DNA from: Cerioporus squamosus
Lineage: Eukaryota > Basidiomycota > Agaricomycetes > Polyporales > Polyporaceae
NCBI GenBank assembly: GCA_022592435.1
Contig: JABYQS010000475.1
Location: 1 to 21,230 of the forward strand
Direction: 5' to 3'
DNA: 21,230 nucleotides
Part shown: one piece after another, positions 1 to 8,681 of the stretch
Layout: the number at the start of each line of letters is the position of its first letter
How positions within the stretch are numbered: position 1 is the first letter of the stretch
The notes under the pieces: model-generated
Told to the model about the DNA's origin: nothing
The model's input: the letters and a program-made list of their open reading frames with translations, nothing else
Databases searched by the model: none
Program-made: the position numbers and the translations under genes

Positions 1-695
1 CTTGCGGGCGGCGACCAGTCAAAATGGTCGCAGCACCTTCACCACGTCCTCTGGTCCAACCGTATTATGGTGCGCCGTTGCATGGGATGCTCGCCATTCT
101 TCGCAGCAACCGGCTGCCATCCCGTCCTTCCGCTCGACATCTTCGAGGCAACTTACCTCATGCCTGCGCCGGACACCCTCGTCTCGACTACGAAGCTCAT
201 CAGAGCACGCGCACGAGCACTCGCACAATGCCAACAAGACCTCGAAATCATTTATTCGAAGGTCTATGAGTCCCGGCTTGCAGCAGCCCGTCAGCTTGAG
301 CCACGCCTCCACCATCCGCGACTACGACTTCCAGCGTGGGGCACTCGTGCTCATGAGGAACACTGCGATTGAGAAGAGTCTAAACCGCAAGATGCGACCT
401 CGATACCTCGGCCCGTATGTCGTGCTATCCCGCAATTGAGGCGGCACGTACATCCTCTGCGAGCTTGACGGCTCCGTGCTCAACCGCCCGGTTGCTGCGT
501 TCCGTCTGCTGCCCTACCTCGCTCGTGAGCGCATCGACCTTCCATGGCTCGACAATGGCGACCACCTCGACATTACAACGAGAGATGGAAGCATCAACTT
601 CCTTAGGCGAGGACGACAAGCTCCTCGACACTCAGGACCCTCCAGTTACACACGAGCACACCGAGGAGATCCATGACGAGTTGGAGGACGACTAG
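1..695 (+). pseudogene. Ty3/gypsy pol 3' end (integrase C-terminus), decayed
   Basis: C-terminal part of a Ty3/gypsy polyprotein. It is open from base 1, so the element starts outside the window. Frame 1 reads an integrase-core tail (motif RRCMGCSPFFAATG, then an Ala/Arg-rich helix ALAQCQQDLE) up to about base 297. An apparent extra C near base 298-300 moves the reading to frame 2, which carries STIRDYDFQRGALVLMRNTA and then the GPY/F module (RPRYLGPYVVLSRN). A TGA at 437-439 interrupts that module, and the same frame continues after it with GGTYILCELDGSV. Near 585-590 the frame shifts again into an acidic tail ending at TAG 693-695 (ELEDD). GPY/F modules sit at the integrase C-terminus of Ty3/gypsy elements. 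I see no chromodomain here, unlike the second gypsy remnant at 8818-9033. With two frameshifts and one stop this copy is dead. Confidence 0.88.
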
Positions 696-708
696 GGACT
701 TCAAATTC

Positions 709-721
709 AAGTGGGGAGGAG
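709..721 (+). repeat. Polypurine-tract-like motif, copy 1
   Basis: AAGTGGGGAGGAG, 13 nt after the stop of the gypsy pol remnant. This is the usual place for the plus-strand priming polypurine tract. The identical 13-mer recurs at 896-908. Its role as a primer is inferred from position and composition. Confidence 0.5.
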
Positions 722-895
722 CTACTACATGGTACGCTCTCCTACTCTACTCACCATCATCTTGCCTTGTCTGCCACGTTCCCTGTCCATACAACCCGTA
801 CCCCATACAAGACTCGTCGTACAGTCCCAGCTCCACGTAGCTTCGCCCTCCATGCTCTTGCTCACGAAGGTTTGGACTGAGGATGGTCCAGCTCT

Positions 896-908
896 AAGTG
901 GGGAGGAG
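896..908 (+). repeat. Polypurine-tract-like motif, copy 2
   Basis: Exact second copy of AAGTGGGGAGGAG, 187 bp downstream of the first. It is followed directly by TGATGAGCAT, a plausible LTR start (TG). This copy is the better candidate for the tract bordering the 3' LTR. Confidence 0.5.
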
Positions 909-909
909 G

Positions 910-2004
910 TGATGAGCATCGTGCCTCACTGCGCGTGTATGACGACCACCTATGCCTTCGCTGACCTTTGAAGCTGACCGTCGATGTCCTCGCGAGCATC
1001 GCGAGTATTGCGCACAAGCAGCAATGAGACTCGATGCGAGTCGACGTCCAGAAATGCACCCGGAGTCGCAGAAATGTCGAGAAAGCGGTCGACATCGAGC
1101 TGACCAAGCAGCATCGACCTCGACGTCAGCCCAGACGGCGCACAACGCTCGCAACTCGCCCGCAGCCCCACTGACGACGCCCTCGTCCAACGCGACACAT
1201 TCCGAGTGCGTCTCCAATCAGCTCGAGATGCGCATGCTGCCTCAGCCCAACCCCGAGACGACCGCCTCCCACTCCCTTCCCATCCTTCCTACTCACACCA
1301 AAACTATTTTTGCACCTCCGCTTGACCTCCAGGACCACTACGATATGATTACTTTAGTCTCTACATACGGTACAGTTTGTACATAATTTGGACTATCCAC
1401 CACACCCCTCAGACGCGCCCTCGTGATCGCGCCTCGCATATGTCAAGCGGTTAGCGCTCTTCCCGTACTTAGCTTTTCCCGGGTTCCAGCTCTTTCTCTT
1501 TCTCCTCGTCTCCCTCGCGACCGTTCTCTCGAGTAGCTACGTCATAGACAGTTCTCAGCATGTATATAGCAACTCAGAGCGACACTGAATAACAAGTTTT
1601 AGTCCCCCCTCGACCTCGCGACTTCCAGCTCGACTTCGTCCTCGACCTTTGACTTTCGACGCTCAACGTCCCTTCTCTCCTCTCGCTTCGACGTCTAACC
1701 TTTCGGTTTCGATTCGCACTCTCGCACAGGTCCGCACGCAGCCATCTGACGCGTCAAAACGCGTTGGATTCGACATCTACACTACTACAAGTCCTTACTT
1801 GACGCTCTCCCTCTCTCCATTGCTTCTCTCCCTCCCTCTCTCTCTCTCTCTCCTCTCGACTCCCCTCGTGTACGCCCACTGGACCTTCGGACCTTCAGAC
1901 CAACGCACAAGCCCTGTGTCTAGGTCTATCATCACCCATTGGTGCTTGTCAAGGATGGGGCTGCAACAAATTTGGGGCAGCACACGGTGTATTCATACTC
2001 ATCA
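910..2004 (+). repeat. Candidate 3' LTR of the gypsy element
   Basis: The stretch downstream of the second polypurine copy has no supported gene. Its proposed ends are TGATGAGCAT (910-919) and ATACTCATCA (1995-2004), a TG...CA pair whose terminal inverted repeat matches at 9 of 10 positions. Inside are a TATA-like box at 1563-1569 and a long pyrimidine tract, almost pure CT, at about 1803-1860. The 1095-bp length is long for such an LTR. The partner 5' LTR lies outside the window, so the 3' border is a proposal only. Confidence 0.35.
1563..1569 (+). promoter_or_regulatory. TATA-like box in the candidate LTR
   Basis: TATATAG in the sequence GCATGTATATAGCAACTC. It sits in the middle of the proposed LTR, where the U3/R promoter of an LTR retrotransposon is expected. 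No transcription start can be proven from sequence. Confidence 0.3.
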
Positions 2005-2718
2005 CTCTTGTTGCTGATCATTCGAACACTAGCACACTGTTTGACTAGAGTCCTCTAGCACTAGCTGTTCTGGGGCAGACAGCACGCTGTAGACCCTTGA
2101 TGCTCTCGATCCGCAAGGAACAAAACCACAGCAAGTCTATGCCGCAACACAGACATGCATACAACATGGCTATGACTTAGGAAGATCTAACCGGTATTGA
2201 ATATGTAGCTCAGGCCGTAACATCAATATCTTCCGTGCCAGGCCACAGGTCAGGCTCGCCGAGCTGGCAGCGCAACATCCACCACAATGACTTCCTTCTG
2301 TGCTCATGTGCTTCAAAAGCTCCCCCCCCGGATGCTATCAAAGCAGTCCTTGAGTTTTTCTGCATGCTGATGCAGTCCCCAGAGGAAATGAATGGAGCGA
2401 ACCATGCCATCCTCACATACATCGAACTGGTGTTGTGCGGTGTTGCAATTAGTGATGTAGATTCACTGTCAACTGTGAGCTTGAGTCATTGCTGCAGCTA
2501 AGAACCGGCAAACGACGTACATTGTCCTTCAAGGAGTGCAATGTCGAGGAAACGTAGCCATATTACCTGCTTGTGGCGAGCCCGTAGACAGGGAAGTCCT
2601 TGATCCCCAGTATTGTGTGGAACTTCGCGGCACTCACGCAGTTCAGGCGCTGCATGTTACATGTTGAGTCATTGAGACTGCACTCGCAAACTTCAAGGTT
2701 AACCAGCATGACAGGGAG
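2005..2718. other. No clear gene; possible antisense protein relic
   Basis: No plus-strand gene is supported. On the minus strand two open stretches (about 2563-2716 and 2210-2422) read like protein rather than random sequence, for example AAKFHTILGIKDFPVYGLAT ending at a stop at 2563. I suspect a decayed copy of an Agaricomycete multicopy hypothetical protein, but I cannot name the family. The stretch also holds a run of eight C (about 2323-2330). Confidence 0.2.
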
Positions 2719-3063
2719 ATGAAGAACATGACGCGAAGCGTTCCGGTCTGCAGTCGTCATGGCTGCTGGCTCAGCCTGCAATATGGATGGGGCAACAAGG
2801 AACAATATGTCCTGCAGGCTGCCCCACCTGCGGCAACTCATGCTGCTGAAACTGTCGAACACTTCCTCCTTCACTGCCCGACCTACTCCCCCCACCACAC
2901 TGCTCACTTCTGCCCCCTTGGGTTCTCCAGACACAAGCTCTCTGTCCTCCTCAACAGCAAGGATAGCCTCTGCCCGCTTTTTGCCTATGTCAATGCAACC
3001 AGTCGTTTCTGCAGCATCTTTGGAGAACTTGCAGTGCTGCCTGGCGACAAAGACAATGACTGA
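2719..3063 (+). pseudogene. LINE ORF2 C-terminal tail, decayed
   Basis: Remnant of the 3' end of a non-LTR retrotransposon polyprotein. The signature is the C-terminal zinc-finger-like motif typical of many fungal LINE ORF2 proteins. CPTCG is read in a different frame at 2820-2834. AAETVEHFLLHCPTY follows in the frame that ends at TGA 3061-3063, so a frameshift lies at about 2834-2843, between the Cys pair and the His/Cys pair. Downstream it reads FSRHKLSVLLNSKDSLCPLF and ends in an acidic tail (PGDKDND). No reverse transcriptase or RNase H region is recognisable upstream, which fits the 5' truncation common in LINE copies. It is an older insertion than the L1-clade element at the right end of the window. 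Confidence 0.6.
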
Positions 3064-3310
3064 GCAATCTCCTCTCTCCTTTCATATTGCCTGCTGACAC
3101 TCTCTCCCTCTCTCTGTCTCCTCTCTTTCAGGTTTTTTTTCTTGCAGTGGTTACAGAGTTCATTCTATCTTGTTCAGTGTATGGTCACACTGGTGGCACA
3201 CTCCTGCACAGGAGATGGGGGAGTTTGGATGTTGATATGGCTCTGAGAGATCTGTGGCCGCAATGGACAACCACAAACTCTAGAGCTAAGAGAAGGAATA
3301 CATAAGCTAG
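3064..3310 (+). other. Probable 3' UTR of the LINE remnant
   Basis: Non-coding sequence directly after the LINE stop. It has a CT-rich tract at about 3099-3130 followed by T8. I see no long poly(A) tail or clear target-site duplication, so the 3' end is not defined. Assignment to the element is by adjacency only. Confidence 0.3.
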
Positions 3311-3580
3311 TGGGTGTCCCTGCTACCTAAACACAGGCCAGGTTTTGAAGAAGAATAAATAGAACGAGAGTGAGAGAGTAAAGATGACAGCATGGCAGTG
3401 GGCTCGAGGAGAACAGTGTATCGTACACAGTGTAACTCGGAAACAACTGGACGTATCAATGCGAAACTAGGTATGAGGGGAGGACAAGACCAGGCGAACG
3501 AATGTGTAGAGAATGGGAACAAACGGAGGAGAAATGCCTTTGCGGCGAGGTTCTGAATACGGCAGTACAATGGCAGCGGT

Positions 3581-3608
3581 CTGTGCTTCTGTGCTTCTGT
3601 GCTTCTGT
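3581..3608 (+). repeat. 8-bp tandem repeat, 3.5 units
   Basis: CTGTGCTT is repeated three and a half times without mismatch. It looks like a short microsatellite in otherwise non-coding sequence. Confidence 0.9.
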
Positions 3609-4425
3609 AGTTCAGTACTTTGGTACATTCGGAGGTCTCAGGGTCGTGGGTCTCAGGTCTCGGGTCGCAGTTGCAGTTGTAGTCACAGAGGTGAGCTCTG
3701 AGCAGACCCAACGCAGCATTCCTGTCAGAAGGAGTAGCAGGTTTAGAACCTACTCTCCTGCCTTTGATAGCCAGGTGCAGTGAACGTCTAGCGGGCATTG
3801 GGACCTTAGTATAGCACATTTCTCCTCTCTCTTTGCCCATGGTTTTCCTGTCTCTAGTCTCTATCATTGCCATCTACTTACACTACAATCTCACGGTCCT
3901 AATGGCTCGCTGCATTGCCCTGGTATCTCTCCCACCTCCCCCCTACCTGTGTGCAGCGCACCCCCACACTCCCAGTCCAGTTGCACGACATAGTTACTTT
4001 GTAGTGTTCTGCCTACCATAGGGCTCTGCTGACATGGCCAGTGCATCTCTGAAGGCAGAAACCGCACAGATCAAAGGACGAACATTGAACCTAAAGGGTG
4101 TGAGTGGGCTAGTCGATTCCCAAACCCGAAAGGAAGATGCAACATGATGTCAGGGGTTTGCAAAGTCAAAGAGCTCAACAGGAGGGAGTGTGGGAGGCGG
4201 TGGAAGTAGGTGGAGAGGGAATTGAAAGGAGAGGAGGGGTCGTAGTTGAAAACCTTCAATGATTGCGTGATCGAATGACAAAGGCTCCGAATGATTCTGA
4301 AGGCCTAAGCGAGAACTGAAATCGACCAAAGGGGGAACTCGAAGACTCTGCAACGAGTAGAGGGGCCGAAATCGAAGCGAAAGGGGGAGAGACTGAGGAG
4401 AGACAGACCACTCTGGGCCAACTGG

Positions 4426-4520
4426 GAGACTTGAGTCCTTCTTGGACGACTTGAGGCCACTCTGGACCAACGAACGAACCCTTCTTGGGCTGAGACTTGG
4501 ACCCTTCTTGAGTGACTTGC
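4426..4520 (+). repeat. Diverged 29-bp duplication, 66-bp offset
   Basis: The segment at 4426-4454 (starting GAGACTTGAGTCCTTCTTGG) recurs at 4492-4520 with a few mismatches. A third CCCTTCTTG core lies between them near 4479. CCACTCTGG also occurs twice (4408 and 4457). This looks like a degenerate minisatellite. Confidence 0.55.
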
Positions 4521-5101
4521 TGGTGGTCGACTTTCAATGTGAGACCGAATCTTTCAGCGGAACTTGGAACCTCTCTGGGCTTGACTTCGTGCTTGCTTGT
4601 CTTCTTGACATGGCTCTGGCATAGAATCGAATGACTGAGAGCCTCGAACACAGTGTTCGAAACTTGAGCTCTGAGATGGAGAGGGGGAAAGTCCACTTCT
4701 TATTAGACACCTACTCGAATCAAAACTACAAGTCTGAAGTGCTGACCAAGCCGGAACCAAAAGGTAACCGAAAGCGAACCTGAAAGTCGGAACTGAAAGT
4801 CAGCTGACACAACCCTGGATGACTCAAGCTACGCAATCACCGATTGGAAGGAGAAGCACCCGGACTATAGTTTGGCGAGTGGTCAAAAGGTAAACGAAAC
4901 TGAAACTGAAACGAAAAGGGGACGAAGTCAAAAAGATACATCTGAAGAAACAAGTAGGTAAAAATGGACCAAGCAGTAAGAGCTGTTCTTGAGCGAAAGC
5001 ATGGATGAACGAGAGCAAAAGGCACTCGATGCACAGAATGTTTGGGTTCGAGATTGGATAGTGACCGTAACCGAATCGATATGGCCGAAAAGAGCAGTCA
5101 G

Positions 5102-5650
5102 TCAGTGAGCAGCCAGCCTACAGTCAAGCTTGCTCAGGGCACCGGAGAGTGTCGTCAATGCCGTATAGGCAGCACAGTAGTGAGCAGCATCCACCTTGAT
5201 CTTGCCCTTGATGCTGTTGACGACATCACACGAGCGGAGGATCTCCTGCTGACCATGGAGATTCTGATCCTTGTACCGATATACGTATGCGCGAACTTTG
5301 AGGTGGCCGCGTAGGTCAGTGAGAGTGTCATAGGCCTGTGCCTGCCGCAAGCGCCATTCATGGTCGAGAAGGATGGGTGGCACAATGACCTCGATGCACG
5401 CTGCTGAAGGGAGGAAGAGCAGCAGCTTCTGAGGCAGCGGGGATTCATCTCCGGAGGCAGGTTGAGTGATGAGAGTAATGATGGAGGGCATGAACGAGCA
5501 ATGAGAGTAATGATGGAGGGTTTTGGATCTTGCGCTGCCCATCAATGCGGCGCTGGAGTGCATTCTGACACTCAAGTAGCTTCGCACGTTGAAGATCTAT
5601 GGGATGGGGGCTGAGCACTGCGCTGTCAGCAAGAAGCTTCTGCCTAGTGA
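5102..5650 (-). pseudogene. KDZ-type transposase, C-proximal block, decayed
   Basis: The minus strand carries what I read as the C-proximal part of a KDZ (Kyakuja/Dileera/Zisupton) transposase, a DNA-transposon family abundant in Agaricomycetes. In order on the minus strand: RQKLLADSAVLSPHPIDLQ and AKLLECQNALQRRIDGQRKI (helical, basic; about 5648-5540). After a frame change come PASGDESPLPQKLLLFLPSA, then EWRLRQAQAYDTLTDLRGHL and the conserved-looking YKDQNLHGQ segment, and finally YCAAYTALTTLSGALSKLD near 5130. The frame change coincides with a 20-bp direct repeat (5469-5520). The family call is from motif memory and was not searched. The copy is interrupted and lacks its N-terminal half here. 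Confidence 0.6.
5469..5520 (+). repeat. 20-bp direct repeat with 32-bp period
   Basis: ATGAGAGTAATGATGGAGGG occurs at 5469-5488 and again, identical, at 5501-5520. It lies inside the KDZ-like remnant. A 32-bp duplication is not a multiple of three, so it contributes to the loss of frame there. Confidence 0.9.
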
Positions 5651-6481
5651 CCTCGATGTATCAGTTCTGTGGTGGGATTTGGAACCCGCGGCAGGAAAGT
5701 TGTACTCACTGCTGATCTTCAATTTCCATGCTAACCACGATGATCGTGCTTCTGGAGTAGTAGGCGTGCACAGCCATGGCCCTGCCCTCATGAATACCAG
5801 TTTTGTACCCGTGGCTTTGCCCCCTAGGGTGTGAGCCTTCGGCTCCCCATTACACTGCTTCGCCTCTGGCTCAGCTGTATTGTATATATGATTGACCGCT
5901 TAGTCCGGTTCATTGTATAGTGCTGCCGCCTGCGTGGTGGAACTATGGCAGACTATGTATTGACTCTTAACAATGGATCAGTCAATTGTGAAACGTGGAT
6001 AAGTCTGGCTATAAAGCTGGCTAAACATTGGAGTCCTTATCACCCAATAACAACCTGCAAACATGATGATCCAGTAACTCTACATTCCAATAAGTTACAG
6101 CCCGTGAGCATCACAAATTAAGCTAGTTGTCTATGACTGTCACAAAAGTCCTGTAAACTTGCAGCGTTAACAGCGGGACACCTCGCGAAACTCAGCGTAA
6201 GACAGTCTAACGGGGAGGCCTCGCAGGCTCGGCCCAATTGCATCCAGGGCACCTCGCAAGCTTGGCACAGACGCCCAAACTGCCTTGCAGGCTCAGCAGC
6301 GCAACCACGTGGCACCACATGGCATCCATGTGGCTTTGCACCCCCGCTGCGCCATTAGTTATAGATCCAGAGTGTCCTCCTCTGCGAGTTCCACGCAGAG
6401 CGCGCCCTGAGTGATATCTACCCGAGCTGCGTCAGAACCTCGCAAATACAGTTGTTAAGGAAGCTCACGAGTGCGGTGGTA
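5651..6481. other. Non-coding stretch splitting the KDZ remnant
   Basis: About 830 bp between the two KDZ-like blocks, with no gene I can support. It holds a TATA-like TGTATATATG near 5881-5890 and the degenerate minisatellite at 6181-6290. The two protein blocks should be much closer in an intact transposase, so part of this may be a later insertion. I found no clean terminal repeats to prove that. Confidence 0.4.
6181..6290 (+). repeat. Degenerate minisatellite, four copies
   Basis: Four imperfect copies of a CCTCGCAGGCTCGGC-like unit start at about 6181, 6219, 6252 and 6283, a spacing of 31-38 bp. Only the cores are conserved. Confidence 0.45.
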
Positions 6482-6775
6482 TTAATAGGGATTGGGGGCA
6501 GTCTTAGGTGACTCTTCCCACAGCTCCACCATCTCCTTCCATTGGCTGACAGAGTCAGCTGGCAGCAACGAGGTGAATTGGCTGTGAGAGTTTGTTAATA
6601 TAGAGCGGTGGCCACTGGAGCAGGTGAGACAATTATGGAGCCTAGTCACTTTGGCCCAGTTCTGGTTGCCGAAAATGTCGTCCAACATGTCATGACGCGA
6701 GCCAGGGGCCCATCTCCTTGGTTGCCAGAGTGTAACCGTTGGCCATTGCCCATTGACGCTTGACACCTTCCCCAT
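6482..6775 (-). pseudogene. KDZ-type transposase, upstream block, decayed
   Basis: Minus-strand frame carrying a KDZ-transposase-like segment: PGSRHDMLDDIFGNQNW, a degraded middle part, then SQWKEMVELWEESPKTAPNP and a TAA at 6482-6484. The pattern 'GSRHD-hxDD-FG-xNW ... W-x-x-hV-x-hWE ... NP(F/Y)' is what I know from KDZ-type transposases. On the minus strand it precedes the C-proximal block (5650-5102), in the expected order, so both probably derive from one insertion. The premature stop after NPY and the degraded linker show it is inactive. Confidence 0.55.
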
Positions 6776-6993
6776 TGAGGCAGCCAGAATAGAGCAGCAG
6801 GTAGGGAGAGAAAACAGAGCGACAGCAATCTCGGTGGGCGTTCAAGTGGACCATGGGAATGGACCAGGTAAGCTGGTGACCTGTGAAAGTATCGTAGTCA
6901 TACTTGTCCCACCAAATAGGGGCCCTGTGTTAAGACTGTGCATGCCAAGTCAAACTCTGGAAGGAAGTCCGAAGTCTGAAGGCAGCGCGGGAG
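6776..6993. other. Short unassigned stretch
   Basis: No gene supported. It may include the worn N-terminal part of the KDZ-like remnant (minus strand) and the junction with the LTR-like region to its right. Confidence 0.3.
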
Positions 6994-7637
6994 TGAAGAC
7001 TTCGGCAAAGTTATTGACCAATGCTCTGAGGAGATGCATGTTGTCTTCTATTTACAATAGAACAGAACTCCGGAGTTTATACCAGAGTAAGCAACGAAGG
7101 AGGAAGTCAAGCAGAGAGAGAACCAGAGGATCAGAAGCTGAGAGACCAGAGCCGGAAGATGGAGGTCAGAGGTCGGAGGTCAGAAGTCCGGATGGAGGTG
7201 CGGACGAGTTATAAGTGAATACAATAGATTGAGTTGTTGATACCGAGAAGGATAAGAGCGAAGTAAACCAGATATCAGAACCCAGGTCTAAGGGAGAATA
7301 CAAGCAGGCTCAAATACTAAAGTCCGGAGGTCCAAAAGGAGTAAGCTGAAAGTAGAGACAGGAGTCGGAGTCCGGTGCCAAGGCGGAAGCAAGTAAGTAA
7401 CCAATAGGAAGCGGGGGCAAGTGCAGATACAAGTGGATACAAATGCGGATACAAATGGGTAATACTATCGGGACTGCGGAGGTGATTGGAGTCCGAGGGG
7501 AACAAAATGTTTCAGGGTGACGTGGACTGAGTGATCGGAGAAGGAGTTCTTCACGGAGTTGTCATGGAATTGGTGATTGGAGATCAGGGGTCGGAGTCCA
7601 GCCTATATAAGACCGGTTGTCAGGGTTGAGGACTTCA
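6994..7637 (-). repeat. Candidate LTR linked to the minus-strand gypsy remnant
   Basis: Non-coding stretch rich in short GGAGTCCG/TCCGGA repeats (for example near 7190, 7322, 7366, 7490 and 7590). Proposed ends are TGAAGACTTC (6994-7003) and GAGGACTTCA (7628-7637), a TG...CA pair matching at 8 of 10 inverted positions. Immediately beyond 7637 the minus strand reads GCGAAGAAGAGAA (7653-7641), a polypurine tract in the right place and orientation for a 3' LTR of an element transcribed on the minus strand. Without a second copy this stays a proposal. Confidence 0.3.
7604..7610 (+). promoter_or_regulatory. TATA box for the 7669 gene
   Basis: TATATAA in GCCTATATAAGACCGG, 59 bp upstream of the ATG at 7669. 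It is followed by a pyrimidine-rich leader (ACTTCTCTTCTTCGC) typical of fungal 5' UTRs. It lies inside the candidate LTR, near its edge. Confidence 0.6.
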
Positions 7638-7668
7638 AACTTCTCTTCTTCGCACTACCACCACCACC

Positions 7669-8681
7669 ATGCCGAAGCAACAGAATCCCAAGCCCGAGTC
7701 GATGGACCTTGCGCAGAGACGCAAGGAGGCGAAGGAGAGGAAGAGGAAGGCAGACGAGGAGCTGGCGGAGTTGGCCGCAGTGGAGAAGGCAGAGGAGGAG
7801 AGGAGGCAGAGAGAGGATGACACACAGCCAAAGGCCAATGCCAAGTATGTGGTCAGGTGTCCGAGGTCCAGCTAACCGTTTGCAGAGTACCCTGTGAAGC
7901 CTACCAGAAGAAGTCCGCGGTGTGCAGGTGGTACCTGGACAGCTCACGAGTGGCCAGCTGTGCCTTGTGCATGCAGCGGAAAGGGAAGTGCATGGGTGGC
8001 ATGCCGCCGGACATGGTGAAGAAGCGGAAGCGACCATCGAAGGAGGTTGTGGACAGCAAAGTCGAGAAGGTGCCGCCGCCTCCGAAGAAGCCGAAGAAGA
8101 CGGAGGAGGAGCCGCAGGCTGGGTCCTCCAAGGACAAGGGCAAGGGCAAGGGCAAGGTAAAGGAGGAGCTGGAGCCAGAGCCGGAGCCAGAGCCGGAGGA
8201 GAAGGCGGAGTCCGGCCGGACTCTCTGGGGTCCAAAGGGGGAAGACAGCACTGTCGAGTCCCTCGACACGAGGGACTTGTTCGGACGTCTCCTCCAGGAG
8301 ATGTGGGACACCCGCTTGGAGATGCGGAGCCTCTGCAAGGAGATGGTGAGGTTCTCGCAGGTGCGGGTGCAGGTCGAGGCCCTCAATGGGTACCTGGCCT
8401 TGTACTTCTGGGAGCTTCCCGCGGGGCCGAGTGCAATCGTCAAGCTGATGATGGAGGAGGAGGACCCATCGTACAAGCTGGAGGCGGAGGAGACGGAGTC
8501 AGAATCGGAGTCCGGGGAAGGACAGGAAGAGGCCAGAGGTGAGGGTCAGGGCAAGGTTGAGGGAGAGGGTGAAGGAGAGGGTGAGGGAACCAGAGGAGAG
8601 GGCGAAGGGGAAGAAGGGACGGGAGGTGAAGGCAGCGGAGATGAGCAGACAGAGTCCGGAGACAACGGAGCTCCGGCGTAG
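7669..8681 (+). CDS. Two-exon gene: coiled coil, Zn2Cys6-like cluster, acidic tail
   Basis: Unnamed protein, probably nuclear or DNA-binding by composition. Exon 1 is 7669-7844 and exon 2 is 7886-8681. They are joined by a 41-bp intron (GTATGT donor, GCTAAC branch, TTTGCAG acceptor), giving 323 residues. Residues about 14-50 are a charged Glu/Lys/Arg/Ala helix, likely a coiled coil. A cysteine cluster follows at C62, C72, C84, C87 and C94. This is Zn2Cys6 spacing, except that position 65, where the second Cys belongs, is Tyr. After it come a Lys-rich stretch, KG and EP repeats (about residues 140-165), a helical segment about 186-250 and a Glu/Gly-rich tail. The start is supported by the TATA box 59 bp upstream and an ACCACC leader before the ATG. 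The gene ends 136 bp from the stop of a minus-strand gypsy pol remnant. No stop or frameshift was found. I know similar coiled-coil/Cys-cluster/acidic proteins as multicopy hypotheticals in Agaricomycetes; the function is unknown. Confidence 0.75.
7845..7885 (+). other. Intron of the 7669 gene
   Basis: 41-bp intron with donor GTATGT, branch site GCTAAC (7871-7876) and acceptor TTTGCAG. Removing it restores one open frame across the exons, with codon AA|A giving Lys59. Unspliced reading stops at 7875. It is short even for a fungal intron. Confidence 0.75.

Larger units (their letters stand above)
3311..5101. other. No supported gene; small repeats only
   Basis: About 1.8 kb without a convincing gene on either strand. 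The open frames here are short or of biased composition (Ser/Pro/Leu-rich) and show no motif. It holds the CTGTGCTT array at 3581-3608, the duplicated segment at 4426-4520, and purine-rich runs such as GAAACTGAAACTGAAACG near 4898. It may be worn-down LTR or transposon sequence. Confidence 0.5.

Noticed and set aside
290..440. Programmed frameshift in the gypsy polyprotein
   Set aside because: The shift lies inside the integrase, not at a gag-pol border, and is followed by a stop and another shift. Simple decay explains it.
1440..1500. tRNA-like words (GTCAAGCGGTTAGCGC ... GGGTTCCAGC)
   Set aside because: They resemble a D-arm and a B box, but no acceptor stem or anticodon arm can be folded at the right spacing. 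It lies inside the candidate LTR.
1800..1860. CT-rich tract as a functional element
   Set aside because: Pyrimidine tracts are common in fungal promoters and LTRs. Nothing specific can be claimed beyond composition.
3307..3873. 188-codon minus-strand open frame
   Set aside because: Biased, motif-free translation, overlaps the CTGTGCTT repeat, and no promoter or homologous family is apparent.
4256..4696. 146-codon minus-strand open frame
   Set aside because: Ser/Pro-rich translation produced by the duplicated 29-bp segments; several overlapping frames look equally open.
5811..6345. Repeated GTGGCTTTGC followed by CCCC at 5811 and 6330 as possible direct repeats around an insertion
   Set aside because: Only about ten exact bases match. 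The flanks diverge at once and no inverted ends accompany them.
7603..8476. Long minus-strand frames opposite the 7669 gene
   Set aside because: Pro/Leu/Ser-rich mirror images of the Glu/Lys/Gly-rich plus-strand protein. The TATA box, splice signals and Cys cluster all support the plus strand.
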